Of a stretch of DNA of 64,000 nt, positions 18,901 through 31,000 are shown piece by piece. The stretch's first letter is position 1. Each line of letters starts with the position of its first letter. Source of the DNA: Amyloporia xantha (taxonomy: Eukaryota; Basidiomycota; Agaricomycetes; Polyporales; Adustoporiaceae); contig JAYKKR010000004.1 of NCBI GenBank assembly GCA_036971615.1, positions 1 to 64,000 on the forward strand, in the 5' to 3' direction. Position numbers and translations under genes: made by a program. The notes beneath the pieces are model-generated. The model worked only from the letters and a program-made list of their open reading frames with translations. It had not been told where the DNA came from and searched no databases.

Positions 18901-19722
18901 CCCCCTCATCGAAACCATACGCGCCCTCATCTGCAATCACTCATCACTGCCGCGCGCATGGCGAATAGTGGTGAAAGTTCCATTCATCAGTAAGCAGACC
19001 GCATAGCTGAGGCCGCCGTGCTGATCTCCAGCAAGCAGCCATGTCGAGCTCTTAGCAACTGCGCTTCTCCTGAGAGTTTTGCGATGGAGATCTGTAAGCA
19101 GCTGAGCGATGGCAGCGCTGACGAAGCTAAGTTTGATAAATGATATCGTGCGCTTGCAGTGCGCGGACTTGTCGTCGTCCAATCGATCTCTATCTATCAG
19201 TAAGGAGGTGACGAAGCATAATTGTCATTGTCAGCGCACTCAGAGCAGCGTCGAGACAAGTTGCCACTGGCAACCGCAACGCCTTCGCGGATCGGTGCAG
19301 TACAGCGTTCCATTCCTAGCGGAGAAACGCCGGCGGCACGGTATGTTCAATGAATCAAGGACACTGGACATCTCAGGTTAGCATCTCGCCCGATGCGAAC
19401 ATTTAGCTTAAGCACTCTGCGGGCAGAATGAGGCCATAATGCCACCGATTATGGCACAATTGCGAGTTAAATTTGGGCGATCAGCGCTTCCACTCTGCGC
19501 AAGGTCTAAATCTGCAACCGCACAAACTATTGTGTCGAGCGGTTAGACGATGACTTTCAAGAGAACACACGCCCAGAGTCTGCTGACAATCAAACATACG
19601 CATGGAGCATTCCCGAACACATAAGGTGAATTATATGCGACACGCGTCTGAACAACACGCAGCATCATGTCAATGCTATGCATTCGTGACGGTGCATTAC
19701 AAAGAATACTCACGCGCTACAT
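18901..19722. other. Intergenic, no gene recognised
   Basis: No coding region is supported on either strand; short open frames lack matching splice signals. It holds the upstream region of the glutathione transferase gene and the 3' flank of the phosducin-like gene. Confidence 0.4.
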
Positions 19723-20951
19723 CTAGAAATCGTCGTCGCTACCACCAAACACGAGTTCACCATCGTCCAAATCCTCATCGTCAGACGACAAAGCATAATT
19801 TCCGGCCGTGCTCTTCTTGGAATCAGAGTCCCGGAGGATGTCGTGTCTAATGGTTCCGATGGGATAAGCTGTGCGTTCCGTTCATGGAATCGGAAGACGC
19901 ACCTTCTCAGCAGTTCTTCTATGCCCATCTTCGCTTCCCAGTCAACCCTGACCCATGTGTGCTCGAGTGCTCCGCCGCGATACACCAGCACGGTAGGAAG
20001 GACGTCGGTATCGACTCCATCGTCTCCCCAGCCGCCATCCCCTCCTCCCTCGTCTGAATCCTCGTCCGAATCGACCTCCCCATAAGGATCGTCGTCGTCA
20101 TCCGCATCAGGGTAGCGTCCGGGGACGAGGATCTGCCTTGAACGCGTCCGTGTGAGAGGGAACGGCTTCAGGCGACTTGAACCTGAACCGCCTGACCGGG
20201 CGGTCGACGCAAAGCCGAGCGCACCTGCGCGTGCTCGGATAAACTTTGTTGAGGGATACGAACGCGCGAGATGCGAAAGCGTGTCGTCTAGAGTTGCACA
20301 GCGGTCTAGAGACTGAGCGAGGGGTATTATGGGCATATAGCATAGAACCACTTGCGACTATACGTACGGGGTCGTATATGTGGACAACCACCCAGACATT
20401 CCGATCCTCTTCCACCGCTTGCACGAAACTCCTGACACCGACCTCCATAAGATGGCCGAATCTTCCTTTGCGGACGCTCTTGCCGTCTATGAGAGACGAC
20501 GCCTTGCCTTCTAGTCTTGCGTTCTCCGCTACCTTCTCCCGTTCCTCCTCAGCCCAAGTTTTGCCTCCTAGGCTTGCTTTCTCCATTGCCTTGTTAAGAG
20601 CAATGATTTCCTGTGTGCGCCTCGAGCGGGCGAGGGCCGCGGCTTCGGCATGGTCACGAATAACGCCCTTTACGCCTGTGCGCCCGGGGCCCATGCCGAT
20701 GGAGTCTGACTGCTCTTGGGATGAAGTGCGCTCGTCGATGGCACGCCGCCTCTCGGCATCTGAATCGTAGTCGTAGTCGGCTCCATCGTTGGGCCAAGGA
20801 ACAGGTGAAGGAGAGCGTGAGCGAGCGGGAGATGTGGATCGCGAGGGGGGATTGAATAGCTTTCCAGACAGGACGAGTTCTTCGATATCGCCATTCTGTA
20901 AAGTAGGTTGTTCGTCGCTTTAAGACGCAGAATGATCTCTCCACGTACCAT
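19723..20951 (-). CDS. Phosducin-like protein (thioredoxin fold)
   Basis: Phosducin-like proteins act as co-chaperones with the CCT chaperonin for G-protein beta subunits, actin or tubulin. The first exon is tiny: the ATG at 20951 is followed at once by donor GTACGTGG, then the next exon continues NGDIEELVLSGKLFNPPS. Next come a Ser/Pro-rich stretch, GVIRDHAEAAALARSRR, a long basic helix (AEEEREKVAENARLEG), GRFGHLMEVGVRSFVQAVEE and VWVVVHIYDP (the start of the thioredoxin-like fold). After an intron come LDRCATLDDTLSHLARSY, STKFIRARAGALGFA, an acidic insert (DADDDDDPYGEVDSDEDSD) inside the fold, LPTVLVYRGGALEHTWVRVD, and an acidic tail ending GGSDDDF. No CxxC redox pair is present, as is usual for this family. 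An alternative start at about 21020 would add 23 residues. It is divergently arranged with the IMPACT-like gene only 69 bp away. Confidence 0.85.
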
Positions 20952-21020
20952 GTTATCCAAGTCTAACCCCACGCAGCTAATCGTTGCCCCGGAGTCCACA
21001 AAGCACGCGTCTACGATCAC

Positions 21021-21671
21021 ATGTCTGAACCTGCTAAATGGACGAATTCAGCTAACTCTGCTTTGTATGTTGTCGATATGAAGCTTAGGCCACTCTTATA
21101 TACCCGACTACCCAGCTTTCGTCTGTCTTCAACGGCCAGCCCGACACAGGCTCCCTGGAAAGTCGATATCGCATCGTCCTCCGTCCTTACCCATACCAAA
21201 TCCCGTTTCCAAGCTTATGCCTCCCGCATTCCTGAACCCGATCACTGCCCCGACATTTCGACCTACGGTGCTGATCATATTCATGACTTTCTTGCTCATC
21301 TCGCCGTCGTTTCTCCACGTGTTAAACGTGCGACGCATGCTATCTGGGCATGGCGCGCCGGCGGTACTCTCAGTGATATTTCATCCGTATCTTCTGGGTG
21401 CTCAGACGGTGGCGAATCTGGTGCCGGAGAACGTCTCGCACGACTTCTTGAACTCTCCCAGTCCAACAACGTCGCGCTCGTGGTATACCGCTGGTACGGC
21501 GGCGTCCAGTTGGGCTCCCAGCGATGGAAATGTATATCGACAGTCGCGAAAGAGGCCTTGGAACACGGCAGGCTCACGGGGAGATCTCGAGGTAAAGATG
21601 AGGGGGATGAATCGACCGCGGGTGGCGCTACTGTGACTAAGGCGAAGACAAGCAGAACGGCGAGGCGATGA
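21021..21671 (+). CDS. IMPACT/YIH1-type UPF0029 domain protein
   Basis: This intronless ORF of 216 residues belongs to the UPF0029 (Impact N-terminal domain) family. The diagnostic parts are: SSVLTHTKSRFQAYAS near residues 52-67; a middle helix with FLAHLAVVSPRVKRATHAIWAWR; the acidic/glycine stretch DGGESGAGERLARLLEL; and LVVYRWYGGVQLGSQRWKCI, the RWYGGxxLG signature. Yeast Yih1 and mammalian IMPACT regulate the eIF2-alpha kinase Gcn2 through an additional RWD domain, which is absent here, so this shorter form is closer to the stand-alone UPF0029 proteins. The start is the ATG at 21021; a second in-frame ATG at 21078 would give an N-terminus (MKLRPLLYTRLPSFRLSSTA) that looks like a mitochondrial presequence. 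The C-terminus is basic and Ser/Thr-rich. Confidence 0.85.
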   Translation: MSEPAKWTNSANSALYVVDMKLRPLLYTRLPSFRLSSTASPTQAPWKVDIASSSVLTHTKSRFQAYASRIPEPDHCPDISTYGADHIHDFLAHLAVVSPRVKRATHAIWAWRAGGTLSDISSVSSGCSDGGESGAGERLARLLELSQSNNVALVVYRWYGGVQLGSQRWKCISTVAKEALEHGRLTGRSRGKDEGDESTAGGATVTKAKTSRTARR

Positions 21672-22789
21672 AGCTAGAATAGCTCTGAGAGTGGTGTGTC
21701 ATATTTCACGGCATTTCTGCATAGCGTGCGGGCTCATTAAATTCATATTAGACAGGAAGACTAAGGCTCCAGCTCTGCCAGCGACCTACAGGCTGGACTG
21801 CACATGGTTCATTCTGGTGAGGCGCAATATCTGGTTAGTGAAATACTCCATCCAAATCGCGCTACCCTTCACCACGCTATCAACCATCCCAACGTAATGA
21901 TAATCGTACCTCACGCAGTGCGAGGAGTCCAGTTTAGCTTTTCCTCGCTAGCCCTCTGTTACAGCGATATTGTGATGCTAACGCACGTGGATGGATTGCA
22001 TTGAATGATCACCGTACACCGGGCCGCGGGCGATAACTTCGCTCACCATATTGGCGGAGAGAAGTCTACACGCAGCGTGTATGTCTCTTCTTCGAATCAA
22101 GCAGCTCGCCGGTTGATTGACGAATTGCTAGCGCTTGCGATACGTGAATGGATGCCTGACCAGTGGATCTTGAGCCATTTCTCCGTTGCTTCTCCCCTTC
22201 CATGGACTGTGAGGCACGACTGTGATAAATCTTTTAGCATTCGTAAGGCCTCGGGATGTTGCCTGGCATTTCTCGCACTCTGCCACGTCGGCGTTTCATC
22301 CGCCCTCGGAGCTGTGAGAGCTCTATCGATGGACGAGAATGTCTGAATCCCCTCCATTGTCTCGTATGTGTACACAGTCTACTCTGAGTCTGGTGTGCGC
22401 AATATATAGCAATGCATAGTCTGGTGCGCGCAAGGCACTTCGGAAGCGTCCGCTCACACGAAGGAAACAAAAATACATGTGAATGACAGTTGACTTGCAT
22501 ATATTTCGGTAACCGGAGAGTAAGCCGGGTACTTGTTCGAACAACGTTGTCTCCATTGCGACGACAGAGTGCAATCAACTGTACATGAGAATTGTTGGGA
22601 GACTCGAGACCGTGCCAACATGGGCTGAATATAACCCCCACAACCAAAGAAAACAGTGTACCACGGAAACTAAAAGCCTTGCAGCTACCAAAATCAGGCT
22701 GCAAATAGCCCTACCCTTCAAGGACCCATTTTGCGCTTTGCTGGGTGAAAAACATCGCTCAATGGACGAGAAAAAAGGCCAAAAACAGC
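21672..22789. other. Intergenic, no gene recognised
   Basis: About 1.1 kb lies between the IMPACT-like gene and the tRNA. The short frames show no family and no clean splice pattern. The words ATCGCGCTACCCTTCA (near 21857) and ATAGCCCTACCCTTCA (near 22707) are similar and may be remnants of a dispersed repeat. Confidence 0.4.
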
Positions 22790-22888
22790 GGGCCCAACCG
22801 GGAATTGAACCCGGGACCTCGCCCAGTCGATGGTCACGTGACCACGGGAAAACCCGAAGGGCGAATCATACTACTAGACCATTGGGCC
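22790..22888 (-). tRNA. tRNA-Pro(CGG) with intron
   Basis: The minus strand folds as a complete tRNA. The acceptor stem is GGCCCAA/TTGGGCC with discriminator C. The D arm is GTC-TAGTAGTAT-GAT. The anticodon stem is CGCCC/GGGCG with loop TT-CGG-G...T, and the T arm is CCGGG-TTCAATT-CCCGG. The anticodon is CGG (proline). A 27-nt intron starting TTTTCCCG and ending ATCGAC lies one base 3' of the anticodon, at the canonical site, and its CCCG can pair with the anticodon. Total length with the intron is 99 nt. Confidence 0.95.
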
Positions 22889-23292
22889 GCTGGTAACGTA
22901 ACAAAATAGTCAATCAGTACAGCATCACGGGGAGTCCAGATCGCAGACTAACCTCCGACAGAACTCTGCCCACCCAAAACGATCCTGGACGGGCGAGAAT
23001 CGTGCGAGCTTGTATTTCTTTATCAGAAAGGCTATATGCTGTGATATAAATCAGCCGCATATCGTTATTTTTGCAAGCATATATGCGTGCACAGGCGCAT
23101 ATATGCACGTGTGTAGTGCATATGCGGGCATGTATGCGCATATATTCATGGACATGTCAATTTACCTGATACAGCCGGGCGTATAGCCCACGTGCAAGCA
23201 ACCTGCGCCCTTCTGGATGGTATTTGCGTACCTAAGCTCCATGCCGAGCATGGGATTGTCAGTGCAGTCTTGTTGGTTCATGTAGGTTGAGA
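22889..23292. other. Spacer with alternating purine-pyrimidine tract
   Basis: A low-complexity stretch at about 23040-23150 repeats GCATATATGCAC-like words (alternating purine and pyrimidine, partly palindromic), suited to Z-DNA or cruciforms. No gene is seen. Confidence 0.5.
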
Positions 23293-23703
23293 CGTACGAG
23301 ATGGACCATTGTGTCTTTCCAGCCGCGGACAGTGGAATAGGTCACCTTCTGGTATCCTTGTCGCTCACTTTTGCTTGAGGGGTATCGTAGCGCCGTGCGT
23401 GCTGTCAAGTACTCGAGGAGATGATCTAGAATCGGTGTTTGCAAGTTTAGATGGTGAGCAGGGATAAAGAAGCACACCTCCGATGTTCTCGTCGACCCAA
23501 ATTCTGCTTGGATCTGTAAAACCGCCTACTTTTGCAACGTAGTCTTCAATATTGGCTTTCATGAGTCTGCGCCTTTTAATCACTGCGACGGAGATCTCTT
23601 CATAGTCCGCCGAGCGCCTGACTAGATCGGCGATAAAAGCGTTATGAGCTTCCAAGTCTTTAGGTATGCGTGCCTGCCAGTCGAAGCGCGAGCTGGTGGG
23701 CAT
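23293..23703 (-). pseudogene. N-terminal fragment of an unidentified gene, recombinase-like in style
   Basis: Two exons join cleanly. The first, from the ATG at 23703, gives MPTSSRFDWQARIPKDLEA and AKVGGFTDPSRIWVDENIG. The second begins DHLLEYLTARTALRYPSS and reaches GWKDTMVHL before a donor GTACGT at about 23300. No continuation is found downstream within 1 kb. I cannot place the family firmly. The arrangement (N-terminal helices, then a region with repeated R/K before a WKDTM helix) resembles the SAM-like core-binding part of fungal tyrosine-recombinase-type proteins, but the catalytic half is absent. It is therefore called a truncated relic of a probably dispersed gene. Confidence 0.4.
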
Positions 23704-24263
23704 GGCGGGTCGGTGTGTGGATAGAAAGAAGGATGTACGCGCGACGGCGCGACAGGCCTTGGCGCGTCGCGGCCACGTGAGTCCGGGGCGTCGAAGCCAC
23801 GTGATCGCGGTCTGCGTAGTTTGCGAATGCGAGCGAATACATGTGTGAGCAGAGTAGATATGTAAGTACTTCCTTCAACCTGAGTGTGACATTAAGCGAC
23901 TATGCCAGTGTCGATTCATGTTTTGTGGCTGGGTTTGATCTCTATTTATCCAGAATTCTTTTCACTCCGTGAGACGCACAATCACTCGATGCCGATTACT
24001 ACGCCCTTGTTCGAACGGACGCCGTCTCCCTTCCCGTCTCCCGTAGGGCGGGGGGAACTCCTCGTTACGGGGCGCGATGACCCGGTGAAACCAGTACTCG
24101 GGGATAGCTTCGCCGTGCAGCAGCTCACAATACTAACGGGCCACTGAGGGCGCGGAGCCTATAGATCGACTAGTTCGACTCTCTGCATGTACTCAAGAGT
24201 ATGGAGTATAAATTCGTATGATTTAGAAAAGAAAAGATCCTTATACAGATTCTCTGGAGTTTG
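23704..24263. other. Intergenic, no gene recognised
   Basis: Contains the presumed upstream region of the truncated gene and the 3' flank of the DUF6533-type gene. GCCACGTGA occurs twice within 30 bp (23772 and 23798), an E-box-like or Cbf1-type CACGTG core. Nothing else is supported. Confidence 0.4.
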
Positions 24264-25900
24264 CTAGCATGCCCACTCAAGAGTGCCTTCAAGACTGAAT
24301 ACCGCATCGTCTATAAATTCCATTTCTAATGATCCTGAGGCGGGGAACATGCCGTGATGGCCTGCATCTCGCAGATTGAGCATCAACCGTGAAATAAGTG
24401 TGTTTGACAATCTGTGAGATGATCCTATCAACCATCCCGGATCCGTCAAGTGATGGACGGACTCACGCATTTACTAATGTTGCGGCAATACCTCTAGCAG
24501 GGGGCTATCAATGGTCAAACCGTCAAATAATTTATGACATTCGATGCAGGCTATAGTCCATGAGTCAAAATTACCTACCTCGGCACACTTGATACAGAAA
24601 GAACGTCAATCTCATGTAGCAGCAGCATCAACGTATATTCACTCACCACGAATGTCAGCATATTTGAGAGATTGGCCACGGCCAGAACACCAAAATATAT
24701 CGCGCCTGGCGGACATTGGGGTCACAGAAGTGGTTAGGGGTTGATTGTAATTGAACTGACCATCTCGTAACATGATATGCGATAAGCTGCCTGCCATGCC
24801 TTGCACGGCTCGCGCAGATTTCAACACAGTCAAAACGAAAATGACGGAATCAAACAGTAGCATGCCGCTCCAGGCACCCGTCAGACCTGTAAGTGAACAG
24901 TGGTATACTGTCAGGACTCAGCATGCGAAATGCGGCAACACTCACGATCAGCTCTGTGAGACTTGTCAGAATTCTCGGAAACATATTGGAAATATGGTGC
25001 TTACTGTTCTAAAGTTATCAATAAATTGCACGTCGACGGGTAGGTCGTCTGTAGTCTCGACACTTCCACAGACTTGCCGTTTGAGAGGACAGCCCACTGA
25101 CGAGAGCGGTGCTGGACATGAGTTGGCAAAAATGCGAAGATGGAGAAACTCACCACGCCCACCACAATCACTACGGCGGAGATCGTCAACAAGAAGCCGA
25201 GGATGCGCTTGCTACACCCGTACAGGGCATATGTACGTATCAGCATCAGGGCTGTTCCAAAATAGTTCGCCGCATCAGAATTGTCATGCTTTGTGAACGA
25301 GGTGCAGAGACTCTGACTTACCTCCGACGATCCACTGTGTCACAAGAATGAAGATTACATGATAGATCTGTAAGCTCAGGCATCTGAACGGAAGTGATAT
25401 TCTTTACTAAGGCTCAGGAGGACACCGAAAAAACCGACCTCTGAAAGTTAATGAGAAACTGCACTCTCGAGTCTGGACACACGAGATGAGAGACGAACCT
25501 CTTGTTGAAAGCTCCCAAACATCTCAAAAACAATGGGAATTTGACCGATCAAAGGAATGTATCTATTCAATACAAATAAGATTGAGGTAGCAGAGAGCCT
25601 TCTATGTCTCCAGAACTGTTCAAGTTCTGCAGGGAGTGTAAGAACGTAATCATAGTACAGTACGCCTATTGGAGTGGAAACAGGTCAAAATGTCTGAACT
25701 CGAAGTATATAGCTGGTGACCATGGTGAGTGCGTACCGATGGAAACAAGGGTGATATAGCGGTTGGCTTCTGCTCTGTTGAACCTATGGAGAGAAAGTGG
25801 ATATGAACTTCTTGCAAACGAGTTTCTCAAATGATACGTACAGCATATACTGGACAGATTGGAAAGAAGTGAGGTTGATTCTGGGGATCTATACAAGGCC
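24264..25900 (-). CDS. DUF6533-type multi-pass membrane protein
   Basis: Member of a large basidiomycete-specific family of about seven-helix membrane proteins of unknown role. Exons in order are: NLTSFQSVQYML; FNRAEANRYITLVSI; YYDYVLTLPAELEQFWRHRR followed by LNRYIPLIGQIPIVFEM (the family signature, 25660-25510); CLSLQIYHVIFILVTQW; LMLIRTYALYGCSKRILGFL and ISAVVIVVGVVSFSIFAFLP (25250-25120); GMLLFDSVIFVLTVLKSARA; and a last exon with SNTLISRLMLNLRDAG ending LEWAC at 24264. At least five hydrophobic segments are visible. The extreme N-terminus is uncertain: the visible first exon seems to begin after an acceptor at about 25878, so the start codon may be in a small exon above 25900. The retained LIRTYALYG and SRLMLNLRD motifs argue for a functional gene. 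Confidence 0.7.
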
Positions 25901-25979
25901 AAAAGACGATAGACGTGCCTATATAAAACTTTCAAGGAAGGTTTGACAGGCTGGAGGAATACACACCATTTCAATTTGA

Positions 25980-28026
25980 CCGGCGGTTACCGACCGAGGT
26001 CGGCGAGAGCTAATAGCTGGAGCGGCGATCAAGTTCGGTAGTAATCTGTGTGAATGGAGCGATATAGGACCACCTTATATGGGCGGGGTGGACCTTGCAG
26101 GGACGCCTCATGTCAAGTATGGAGAGTTTTTCCCGTTTGGGGGGCTGCGGCTTAATTTTCCCGGACAAACAGGAAGTCCGAGGACCCAAACCTAGGTACG
26201 TCTCCAGACATTTCGGCGGCACAGATTGCATTACCTGATCCTGTGCAGACAGTTGCCGGTCGTCCTCTCAATGCCAGTGGTATCACGGAAGAGGCTGTTC
26301 TAGTACGGTGTGAGGGCTGTCAGTGAATATTTGTAGATGTCAATGTTGTCAAATCAGTACTTCCATATGATCATAGGCAGCATCGCCTTGAGTAATCAGC
26401 CATGGAACAGTGATCTTCCCTACGAATCACATTTGAGGGTTGGAAGGTGGGCGTTCAGAAGACCAACAGCAGTCTCACAGTCACGCTGTCTGTTCTCAAA
26501 CCAGCAAACTGATTGGGAAACGCAGTTGCGATACGCGGGAATCATAGTCTGAACTCTGTTGAGGGCAATTTGACCTGATTTGATCAAGAAGCAGTGCAGA
26601 GCAGGGCACGTCGCCAGAGGATGTAAGTTTTCACGGGCTTTAGCATAGAATGGTCTGCACAGCTGTCCGAATCTGGGAAGGAATGAGAAGGAAAGGCTTG
26701 CATGGCTCAACTGCTGAGGGAACTCTGTACGTTCGCGTGACACGTTTTCGATCGTAATCATAATCTTGAATGTACACACCAACCGACGTCCCTTTCGCAA
26801 ACTCATGACTCCCAGCGGCGAGTGACTTGAAACATTCTCAGTGAGTCTGAACATGTCACATAAGAACGAGCAATTGAAGACGAAAATCCGCATTTTCTGC
26901 ATGGGATTATTGCCGTCAAATCGAGCATATTAATCAGGTAACATGGCGACTTGACTGTCAAGGTCAATCGAGATGCTACAGTGTGATCCCTTGTTATCAA
27001 AAGCCCCACCGAGATACAAGAATTTACGAATACGCACTTGATAGGTCTATTTTAACATTTCGACCGACTATCACTAACGTCCCCTCTTCAGTGGGGTATA
27101 TCAAGCGTTCATGGAGAATAAACCCGGTGGCCTCGGGGGAACCTCGGGGCCCAATTATGATATGAGTTTACCGTCGCACCTGTGCAACCTGGTCTAGAGT
27201 ATCAGCCACATGGTATTGAGATGCACATGCAATGAATGTGAGTATGTTCGAAGTATAGAGCATGGCCAGGCATTATAATAGCTGGCTCCTGAATAAAACC
27301 AGATTAGTGGGAAAGGAGACGGTCGCCACCACGTCCACCCATTTTACTACTAGGACGCATGGTAGAGGCGAATAGCATTTCGGGAGGATGTCATTTTGAC
27401 CATCAGACGGTATTCATGGGTCAGTGAGGAGTCGAGGCAGGTTGTGAAAGACGATGAAGAGAAAAGGGGGGCAAATGCTCTAGCGAACGGACTAGGTAGT
27501 GCTGTCCGCATTGGAGGACGGCAGCAAGAGAGTTGTGTGACCGAAAATTGCGCCTAGGGCACGGAACCCAAACGTAGCACAAGACATGAATTAAGCATGT
27601 AGCATAGTCGAAGAATACAGAAAACTTGGCAGTCTGAGAGTACGAAGTTCGTCACCGGTGGCCCGGGTACGAGACACTCGTTTGAAGTTGTCGGCGTTGG
27701 GAAATGCGCATCATCTGAAGTTGCCGCACAAATAGAACAAGAGCCTACGAGAGCCTCTGAGTGTCGAGGCTCGATCGCAGTAGATGTGCTTGCAGCGCGA
27801 ACATGAATTTTGCAGATGTATATTCTATGTTGGTCACTATGAAGGGAAGCTGAGACTCGAACTACACTTCGCTTGCAAGTCGTTCAAGACATACTACATT
27901 GTATCCAAGCGTACATTACTATCGTACACGTAGCAATTATCTTCTGTGGTTACAATAACTGCGATACAAAGCATCCTAACGAAGAGTAATAAACATAGAC
28001 ACAAAGTCCGAAAAATAAGAGACCAG
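25980..28026. other. 2-kb stretch with no gene recognised
   Basis: One 160-codon minus-strand frame (26420-26902) is open but has no family resemblance, biased composition or fitting splice sites, and I do not call it. No repeat pairs, terminal inverted repeats or tRNA-like folds were noticed. The 27000-28000 half is likely the 3' flank of the PHD/SET gene plus unassigned DNA. Confidence 0.4.
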
Positions 28027-31000
28027 TCAGCGCATCCAGCTAGCACCGTTGCCGCGTCCTCTGCCTCTCGACGAGCTCCCCCAATTTCTTTCCCTCTCCC
28101 AATCAACTCGGTCTCGGTCCGCAGACGGTCCACGAGGCGGTGGCAACCCAGAAGGTGGTCGGATTGCAGGAGCAGGAGGATACGATGCTAAATTGAGAGT
28201 CCGAAGAGCGCGCGGGCCGCTAGGCAGAGGTCGCGCTGTCGAGAAATGGTTTTGAAAAGTTCGATGAGATGCAGGGTGCAAAGGCCGCCGAGCAGAAGGG
28301 GTATGTGATGGAGACTGGCCTCCTGAGAGAAACGATCGTGGATGCGTCGGAGGTGAGCGTGAACGAGGGGGATATTGGACCATCTTCGATGGAGGTGAAT
28401 TCAGGATCTCGCCATCTTCCTGCGAGACCTGACGAGAAAAGTCGTGCGAGGGGCTTGGACTATGGGACAGCACGGCTTTCTTGGTATTTGGGACAGGTGT
28501 TGGATCACGTCGAGTGTCTAAGTTCTCCTGAAGCTTTGGAGGAGGTTCTGGAGGCAGAGGCGTGGCAGACCGTGCTCGACTATCAGAAATGGGAAGTCCA
28601 CTTGGAACGAAGTCCTCCACCATCTCGACTTTGGCCTGCAACGAGTCGTTCGCCGAAAGGCGATCGTCAAGCTCAGCCCTCTGCTCGCTTATTTTCTCTG
28701 CAGGATTTGTAGCCGTTGGTAATCGTCCATTGGCATCAGCTTGATGTTGGTCTGCATCGTTGAATACTTCGGGAGCAACAGGGTCTGCTGACTGAGTAGA
28801 CTCTACCTCCTTCGAGCCATCTTCGCTTGATGTTCCATCTGTTTGAAGAGTCTCCGGCACGACTGCGATAGATGGAAGCGGCTGTGTTTTGACCATTTCC
28901 TCTTCCCGTTGCTTCTTCTTGCGTAAGGCAAAATCCCTTAAAGTCAACTTGACTTTCGGGGGAGAAGAGGGCGGCGGTGGCGGGAGGGTTGGTGAAGGGT
29001 CGCGATGTACTGGGGTAGATACCGCGGGGCTGGTCGGTTCTTCTAATGTTTCTTCGTTTGGAACAACTTGGTGACTACCATCACCGAGGGCCGATTGAAT
29101 TTCATAGGCTGCAACTTGTTCGCCACCTAAGTCGGAATCATCGGTTGTATGGGCAGGTACGTCGTCGTGTGCACTTGAAGAGTCTGGCATTGGAGTGGAC
29201 GATTGTACAGGAGACATACGACCCATGGCGGATGTATCGGAAAATGACAAATCCGCTCCGCCATGATTGTCAATCGGAGGAGGAACCGTTGTCGGGGAGG
29301 AAAAGCCTGTCGTGCAATTGGACTGCGCAGGAACCCTTTGCGGATGGGACTCGGTATGCTCTCGAGGTGAACCCGGAGTATCAAGATGAGTAGCTAAGGG
29401 GGAGGAGGGACGTCGAATATGAAGAGAATACGGAGATCGGCCTGACGAAATGGGTGAAAGCAATGATAAGTTAGCGAAAGGGATAGAAGGCGATATCGGT
29501 CCGTCGTTCGTCGAGCCATTGGACGACAGAGTGATCAATGGGGAAGACATCCTCGGGGGAGTACTCCGGCTCCATGATGGACTACGCGTCTGAGGTAGCG
29601 GGGGCGGGGGCATTTCCTTTAGGATCTACGATCGGAGTTCATTTCATGTCACGAGCCATTTGCAAGAAAACTCACCAAACGTGGTCTCATCAACATCCAT
29701 TTGGCTCTCTTTTTGTTCGGCTTCGACTGTAGGTTGCGGGACGTAGTCAGTCGTTGAACCATCTACCGTGAGAGCGTCACCCGCATCACGTCGGTAGATG
29801 TCTCGAAGCGTCTCAAAACTCTTCCGTATCCACGCTTTCCGAAGTTTTGGTGGCAGCTTGTCTTCTGCATCATCTTCAACGTCCATAGCCACATCCAGCG
29901 CTGAGGACTGATCAGGTGAGCTCATCGACGCCGAATGTGACGCTGGAAAGGACAACATTGAATGAATGGACATTGTTGACAGAGAGAGATTCCCTACCTT
30001 CCGGCTTGGTGTTACCTAGGACGTTATCCCTATCATGTATTGAAGAAGATTCATCCGAATCTACAGTGGTTACCTTTCCCTTGTGGCCAAGAGAACGTTC
30101 CAAAGGCCGGTTCGCGGATAAAGGAGATATGGGGAATGGTCTGTCTTCTCTGGATGCTTCATCGCATTGGCGGGCCGCTCGGGCATTCGGATGCACCTGC
30201 TGGGAGGTATGCACAGATGACTCAGTGTCTCCAGACCCTTCACGGCCCTGACTAGGAGACTGATGCGATTCGCGGTTCGGCGCAATCATCTCGACGCCCG
30301 TCATACCTCCCGACGACGGAACCCGCTCTCTCGTCCGGAAGCCCCGCTCAACGCCAATCAGCGGACCAACATCCGTCTTGCTCCTCACAGCCCGCTCTCG
30401 ATCGTCATTATCCGCGCGCCCTTACGCCTCCCACGTCCCAACCGCCCATCTCCGAGACGAACGAGCTCGGCGGTGATGGCGATGGCGTGGGGGGCGTATG
30501 ACCATCGACAAACTCGGCAAGACGGGTCAACGCACAGTCACGCGCCTTCGAACCACATGCGCAAGTCGCGAATGTCGAGGACAGAGCATGCAGCATGGAC
30601 ATCAGCTGCTGTCGATACTGCTGAATCTGCTGTGGGCTACACCCAAATGAGAAACTTTGGTCCACACAGAACATGGTAAACGGCCACTCACGGGAAGATA
30701 TGCGGACTGTCGACGAGCGCAGGTAGATGATGTATCACGCTTCCATCGTCCCACTCCCAACCTAGCACCACCTCCTCGTTCGCCTTCAGATCACGCAGCG
30801 CGAAGATACCAAACGTAAGCGTGTCTTCGTCAAAGTCGCCGTCGAGGGTGGAATGCTGCATCGGTTTAGAAACCTTCCGCCGTGGACAAAGAACCGGTCG
30901 CAGAATGGCGTTCGGGCGGCATCCGCTGCGTACGAACCGACTCTGGTTCCCAGTAAGGCGCGCGTCCAGAGCGACATCAAGAGGAGGGCCGATAAGATGA

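Noticed and set aside
26420..26902. 160-codon minus-strand ORF
   Set aside because: No domain, no matching exons nearby and no coding bias.
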